DNA of 64,000 nt, taken from assembly GCF_000004195.4 (NCBI RefSeq), contig NC_030683.2, positions 74,867,764-74,931,763 on the forward strand, in the 5' to 3' direction. A program made the translations under genes and the position numbers. This document shows, in pieces, positions 58,417-64,000 of this stretch; within the stretch, counting starts at the first letter, position 1; each line of letters starts with the position of its first letter. The stretch is from Xenopus tropicalis. Taxonomy: Eukaryota; Chordata; Amphibia; Anura; Pipidae. A model generated the notes under the pieces. It was not told the DNA's origin and ran no database searches. It saw only the letters and a list, made by a program, of their open reading frames with translations.

Positions 58417-58429
58417 CGACAGACCCTCT

Positions 58430-59970
58430 GGGAGTTCCTTACACTGACAGGTAGCCTTTCTGCTCTCTGTCTTACTCAAAGAGACTTTCATAACATTTTC
58501 ACTGCAGTTAAATACCTTTCCATGGGACAGCCTTCCTGTGGAGAGTGAGCTCCAATATGTGAGCCAACATAATCCTGATCTGTTCTGCTGCTACATAACT
58601 TTTTTTTTTAACTGCAGCCAGTTGTCTTATGCTGCTGTTGGATCTATAATGCGAGTGCTCCTCCTTGTTGATATATATGGTGATGTCATTTCCTGTGTAT
58701 TATAATAAATAATGCCCCCCCAACCCTAACCCTTGGTGGCATAATATTCTTATATTATATAAATAACACACAAGAGCCAAAAATGTCTGTCACATGACTC
58801 ACTGAAACTCGTGTATTATAAGAAATAATGTACTCCCTATTAAAAAATATGAAGATATTAAAAGTCACCTTGGCCTTCACCTAATGCTATTGCTATGGTC
58901 ATGAAACTCCACATAACTTATAATATCTTCATATTTTACAATAAGAGGTAATTTTTTTCACAAGAGCCATCGATAATATTCAATTACATTGTTAAAATCA
59001 GTGTTTAGTGATGTAATTTCTGTCACATGACTGAAACATGGTATTTTATTCACTATATAATGCACAAGAGCCATAAAAATATTTTTCTGGTATGCGACTT
59101 ATTTGCTGTGTATATACAGTATAAATGAATATAAATAGAGGAAATGTATTACAATATGATATGGAAAAGACATAATAATTAAAACAGGATTTCTTTGCTG
59201 TCTGCTGAGAAAATGTTTAAATAAAAGATCAGTAGAGCTTCTGTCCAGCTCATTGAAAACCATTTCAGCTTCAAAAAATGTTACACGCCCAGTACTGCTA
59301 GCTGCATATTAGCAATAAAATCAAAAGCCTGGGAGCGTGAAAACATATTTAAAAAAAAGAAAAAAAAACAGTGAGTCTAATCTCCTTCAAAATTTTTCTT
59401 CAGACCTCACTGCCTCCCAGTATCCTTTCCTGTGTTTCTGGGATGTATAGTTATTCATATTAGCTCACTGCATTCCTTAATCCATGATAAATGTTGGGAA
59501 AGATGTTGCTACGTGTGATGGAAACCAAACCAGTCTGGATAAAAGGGATTTAATGAAACAGAGTCAATCCTATTAGTTACGGGTTGCGTGCCTTAGAAGA
59601 TAGGATGCAGCAAGTGAGAAAAAGTACCAGACAGTTGCTGAAGAAACTCTAGTGAAACATTTTCCATTGTTTGGTAAATAAAAATAACACACATGTAAAA
59701 TCTTATTTATTACTGTTAGACATTTGAACACAGCTATGTTATTGTTAGACATATCCCATAACACTACCTGCTGCCCTTCTCTAATTGATGTTTTATTTAG
59801 GTGTACCAACAGAGCACAGTCTACCTTAATGGGCACTGACACATAAAACAAAAATGTGCCTGTGTTATCCCCTAGGACCTGATTTCGGGGCATGATAATT
59901 TTTTTTTTGTTCAAAACAATGAATTTTTAGCAGCACATGACTTAGCCTTCCAGCTTCTATTTGTTTAGGA
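58430..59970. other. Gene-free stretch
   Basis: AT-rich. An inverted pair ttataatatcttcatatttt (58918) and aatatgaagatattaaaagt (58845) marks a small hairpin. No gene recognised. Confidence 0.45.
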
Positions 59971-59977
59971 GGACTTA

Positions 59978-60293
59978 AGCTGGCCATACACGTGACGATC
60001 TGACGATGAAACATCGTCAGATCCGCCACACACAGTCAGGGCTGAAACAGCAGATAAGGAGGTAGAAACAATAGGATTTCTACCTCCTTCTGCCAATTCA
60101 GCCCTGAGGGCAGATTTTGGTCAGGCGCCTTCTATGGCGCCCGATCAAAATTTTCTAACCTGGCCGATTGGCGAGTCGTCCGATATCAGCAGCTTCCTGC
60201 GATATCGGTCGACTCGCCGACATGCCATACATGCACCGAATATCGTACGAAACGAGGTTTCGTACGATAGTATCGGTGCGTATATGGCCAGCT
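59978..60293. mobile_element. TTA-flanked Harbinger-like MITE (AGCTGGCCATACAC family), copy 2
   Basis: TTA at 59975-59977 and 60294-60296. Ends AGCTGGCCATACACGTGA and gcgtatatggccagct. Internal inversions include acgatctgacgatgaaacat with cgtcagat, and gtacgaaacgaggtttcgtac. Related to 32370-32704. Confidence 0.85.
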
Positions 60294-60296
60294 TTA

Positions 60297-62400
60297 CAAG
60301 TAGGGTTTCTGCAAGCTCATATAGGAGAATGTAGATTTGCAATTTGCCCCTAAGGGACTTGGACCAGCAAGACTGGGCAGCTATACTAATGCAGGGATAC
60401 AAAACAAGTAATGAAAAGCAGTTTTAAGCCCCAGGTTTATTCAAACCCAATGCTTGGTAAGCCACATAGTTTCCTATTAAATCAATTGTTGCCAATAAGA
60501 TACTGGAGTTAGGATCATTATAAGATTGCATGAATACAGCTATACTTACTGCACACTGGACAAAAATCAAAAACATGGGCAAAGCTAAGTCACCTAAACA
60601 TCTAGGCAATTCTTATTGGTCTAAATTTCCCCTCTTTAAGACTTTTTGCTATTATGTTGGGAGGTATGTAATACAAAAATATGTTATCTGATTTTGTATT
60701 TCTTTACTGCTTTGAGAAAACATTATATATACAAACTATTTATTTCTAATACTACCTTTTGTGTTTTTCATCCAGTTTGCAGGATTTGTACATGTATATT
60801 TTAAAATGCTTGGTTTACATAAGGTACGATTTTTCTCATGATATTTGTTTATGTATCCTGGACACAGTCATATAATCAAATTATCAATTTTCTGGTTGCA
60901 ATGATTAAAAAAGGAAAGGATATAGGCATGCCAACACTGTTGTCCCAAATAAGTCCAGTTTCCCCTGAGCATTTCACTCTAATTACACCCAGTAATGCAG
61001 CTTAGCAGATGGCTACAGGCTTGTATGAGCAGGTGGGAGTCAGAGCTCATGGGAGTGCTGACTTAGCTTTCATGAATATATCAAAAACCCTGCTTGAGTG
61101 CTAGATATAACACAGGTCACCACTCTCTTCTTTTTCTCTGGGGCAGTGATAATTGTGACTAAAAGCTGTCACAGTTCTCAGACAGACTGCTTAATTGGAT
61201 CCAGCCATCAGCTAGAATTTTGGTTCTGGCCTTGAGAAATAAGAGTATGTAAACCCTTCTCTTTGAGCAACTCCAGGGCCCATAAGAAATATTCAGAAAA
61301 AAAAAAACAAATCTTACTGCATTTGCATGTCAGTTAGGCATACAGTCTGTCCCAGTCATGGGCTCACAATACACAGACAATTTTAGTGTTTATCACATGA
61401 AATATTTGGGATTAGTTGAAGTGGTCTTTAAATAATTTGGAGTGTCGTGCCAAATATTTAATGAAACACATTTAAGCATGAAAAACACAATACAACTGTC
61501 CTTATAAGCAGAAATGTATGCTAGTGAAAATCTGCAACAAGTCATTATATACTTATTACAAAAGAACAGAAAAGAATGAAAAATTGAATGAATAACAGTT
61601 GAAATAATCGACAATGGGGGTTCAGTATTGGGTCATTCCATGCTAATGTAGCATTTATGCATGATTATTATAGCAAGAGATGTCACAGGGTAATGTCACC
61701 TTTAGAGGCACATGATTTCAGGGGACATTATTGGCCTAAAGAATTATTTATTTTAATCCAGTAGGGAAACAAGGTAGTATGAATAAGTTAGTATGTGACC
61801 TTGTAAATGAAAATTGAGGAATGTAGTTGCAATGATAGGATGAGGATTGAGGAAAATGCTGGTGACTGTGGTCAATGACAAAGAGCAGGTCAAATTTTGC
61901 TCTGAGGATTCATGTCATACAGACACGTCATTTGTGTACACATCAAATTTAGATGAAAACCAGTCAAACACTTGAAACTTAACAGAACTTGGCTGAATCA
62001 CATGGGTTTATGTATTTTATAGCCCAAAACTGTCCATGACTTGCTGGCCAGTGTGCTCTGTGTCACCTGGGATTAGGCAAATGACTGTGCCACCAGAAAG
62101 GGACATTTTTGGGACAGCTTCTTGATCTGGTTTTTGGCAAGCTAAAATTCCAACATAATGGCAGGCCCCACAAATAAGCTTGCTTGCAGTACTTGAGGCC
62201 TACTGAGCATTAGATTCATGTCAGTTATGTGTGTAGGTCTAATATGTGAAGGGAGTCTTTGGGGTATATTTAGTATTTGGCCAGAACAAAAGATCCCCTA
62301 AAAACGATAAGGATAAGATCAACTGTATTAAAAAAACATATCTTTTTTGAATTACACTTAGAAAGATCACACTGAGGATAACATTAAAATGTCAAAAAAG
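60297..62400. other. Gene-free AT-rich stretch
   Basis: Contains no exon or intact element that I recognise. 60590-60670 ends in ttgggaggtatg, like the ends of the 15122 repeat family. The rest is unremarkable. Confidence 0.45.
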
Positions 62401-62409
62401 AAAAAGATG

Positions 62410-62745
62410 TCCGCCAGGCATGGATTTGCAGCAAATTTTCACATTTTGCCCTCGGCGAGTTGTGTCACGAAACTTTCATGAAAATTTGGCGCGAAAAAAA
62501 TTGTTGCATGTCAAAAAAGTAAAAAAAAAGTTGTGTCAAATTGGGTGCGGTCACAGCAAAACAGGCGTGGTCACGGCAAAATGGGCGTTGTCACGTCAAA
62601 ACTGACACACGCATCAAAAAAGATACGCCCGTGACAAAAAAGTTGAAGCGACAAGCGCGATTCTCTGATTTTCCGATGCTTCTAACATTTTACTGTCGCT
62701 TCGCACATTTTTCGGCGAAACGGGACAGATTCGGTCATCACTGCT
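62410..62745. repeat. Degraded hAT-like MITE, related to 57135-57430
   Basis: Contains ggcatggatttgcagcaaat, ggcgcgaaaaaaattg, three spaced copies of a gcgtggtcacggcaaaa-like word (62545-62600) and an end ttcggtcatcactg. The right end resembles the catcact terminus of the 57135 element. The left boundary is uncertain. Confidence 0.5.
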
Positions 62746-62835
62746 ATACTGTAAAATGTGCTAACCTTAATTCACATACGCTCTATAAGTAGCACTTCTG
62801 AGAATGTAATACTGTATATAGATTTTTTATTTTAT

Positions 62836-62858
62836 ATATATATATATATATATATATG
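62836..62858 (+). repeat. (TA)n microsatellite
   Basis: An uninterrupted TA/AT run of about 23 bases; length is likely polymorphic. Confidence 0.9.
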
Positions 62859-62859
62859 T

Positions 62860-64000
62860 ATGAGACGGCCAATATAATACACAATAGTTAATATTTATAA
62901 AGTTACATTGAAAAAACTAAATACAAAATTTTCAAGCATCAGCTCAATATGTAAAATTCCCCATGTTGTGTGCAGTAAGTGTGCAATTTGTATTGTCATT
63001 TGTGTAACAGGGCATAAATAACATAAAATGAGGTGTTACCTTAGAAATAGCTGCATGAAAAGGCATTCATCCTTGCAGCTTTTTACATAGCTTTTTACAC
63101 CACTGCCATAATTGCTGTCTACATTTGGCCCATTGCAGTGAATGGCTTCTACCAGATCTAAGTTGGTTTAAAATAAAGGCGTAAAATGTGGCTTTATGTG
63201 GTGTAAAACAATTAACATGTGTTTATAATGGAATTGCATATATTCTTATAAGGCTTTTCATGTGTGTCTAATTTATGCTATCGAGAGCTCTTTCTGTATC
63301 CACTAGCACCAAGCGTCCCCTTATGTTATTTCTGTTCTAATCAATTGTGTTTACATTTCCTTTTATATTATCCACACCCAGTCTTCCACTAATAAAACCC
63401 ACTTCCACAATGATGTTTTAGGATTGATTTACTACTGAGAAACTATAAGCCTGTATTAAAGAAGACCAACAATTCCATTCCATGCACTGATTGAAGACTG
63501 CACCTCTGGTATCTTAACTCTTATCTCTTAACATAACTTTTTGTGCCCCAAAATGTCACCAGCACTGTCCCCATATTGGAAACCCAAACTACCGTAGCCA
63601 TGTGTTTTATTGCACACATGTGATATGGTTTAAGAAATCTGATTGTGGAAGACTCACAGTACATACAGACATAAATAAGTATATCCCTTGTCCTAGACCA
63701 CCAAATACAGGGGGAACAATACATTTTGTTTCCCCATGATGAGCAACCTCCAGCAGCCAAATTGTGTTGATGATATTACAAATATATAAGAATACTTGCT
63801 TGTGTGAGTATACTTGTACTTAGAAGCCTAAACTGCTTTTTTAAATTTATAACTGGTCAGTATAATGTCACATTCAATTGAAATTAAAATGTTAACTTAA
63901 TAAATCAATGCAATGGAAATATGCCAATGTAAGCAAGATTAAAGCATGGGCCAGCATATTATAATGAACATATTGTAAAATATTTGGATTTATTTAACAT
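62860..64000. other. Gene-free stretch to window end
   Basis: Ordinary AT-rich DNA. No exon, RNA gene or intact element recognised. Confidence 0.45.

Noticed and set aside
1..64000. CRISPR arrays, bacterial operons, ribosome-binding sites, rRNA or tRNA genes
   Set aside because: The window is vertebrate nuclear DNA with spliced exons and vertebrate transposons. The regular repeats present are minisatellites or transposon parts, and no tRNA or rRNA sequence was recognised.

Overview
The window looks like nuclear DNA from a frog, most likely Xenopus. It carries most of a vertebrate cell-adhesion gene split over long AT-rich introns. The introns and flanks are packed with pipid-type repeats: CR1, L1 and Penelope retroelements, TTAA-flanked T2/Kolobok-like MITEs, hAT MITEs and TTA-flanked Harbinger-like MITEs. 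I cannot decide between X. tropicalis and X. laevis from sequence alone.

The one host gene I identify with confidence is hepacam (GlialCAM), on the + strand. Exons 2-7 lie at 6018-6359, 17276-17557, 21221-21314, 21756-21829, 28584-28654 and 32892-33191. They join in frame with consistent intron phases (1, 1, 2, 1, 0) into 387 codons after exon 1. Exon 1 (start codon and signal peptide) was not found and is probably left of the window. The 3' UTR runs to a candidate poly(A) signal at 34697. A second, unrecognised gene may end in the window: a terminal-exon-like ORF at 47070-47330 encodes two hydrophobic helices and is followed by AATAAA.

Layout. 1-6 kb: a piggyBac-like tandem-repeat element, then presumed intron 1. 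6.4-17.3 kb (intron 2): a 3-kb DNA transposon (7341-10316) carrying its own two-exon gene on the minus strand (Myb/SANT-like head, proline-rich repeats, coiled-coil tail), then Penelope, CR1 and MITE copies. 17.6-32.9 kb: small exons among L1 pieces and T2-like and TTA-type MITEs. 33-38 kb: 3' UTR with a MITE inside, then an inverted copy of the piggyBac-like array, itself broken by a 558-bp hAT MITE and a 417-bp T2 MITE. 40.9-41.2 kb: an insertion with a perfect 105-bp-arm palindrome and 15-bp target duplications. 42-52 kb: CR1, a possible terminal exon, Penelope and L1 remnants. 52-64 kb: mostly featureless AT-rich DNA, with a three-level nest of MITEs at 56.7-57.95 kb that includes an internally deleted relative of the 3-kb transposon.

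The mobile elements are the most informative content. Several insertions can be read against an empty copy of the same target within this window, which gives exact target-site duplications. Related full and deleted copies also suggest mobilisation in trans. All class assignments come from reading motifs and termini; no database search was run.
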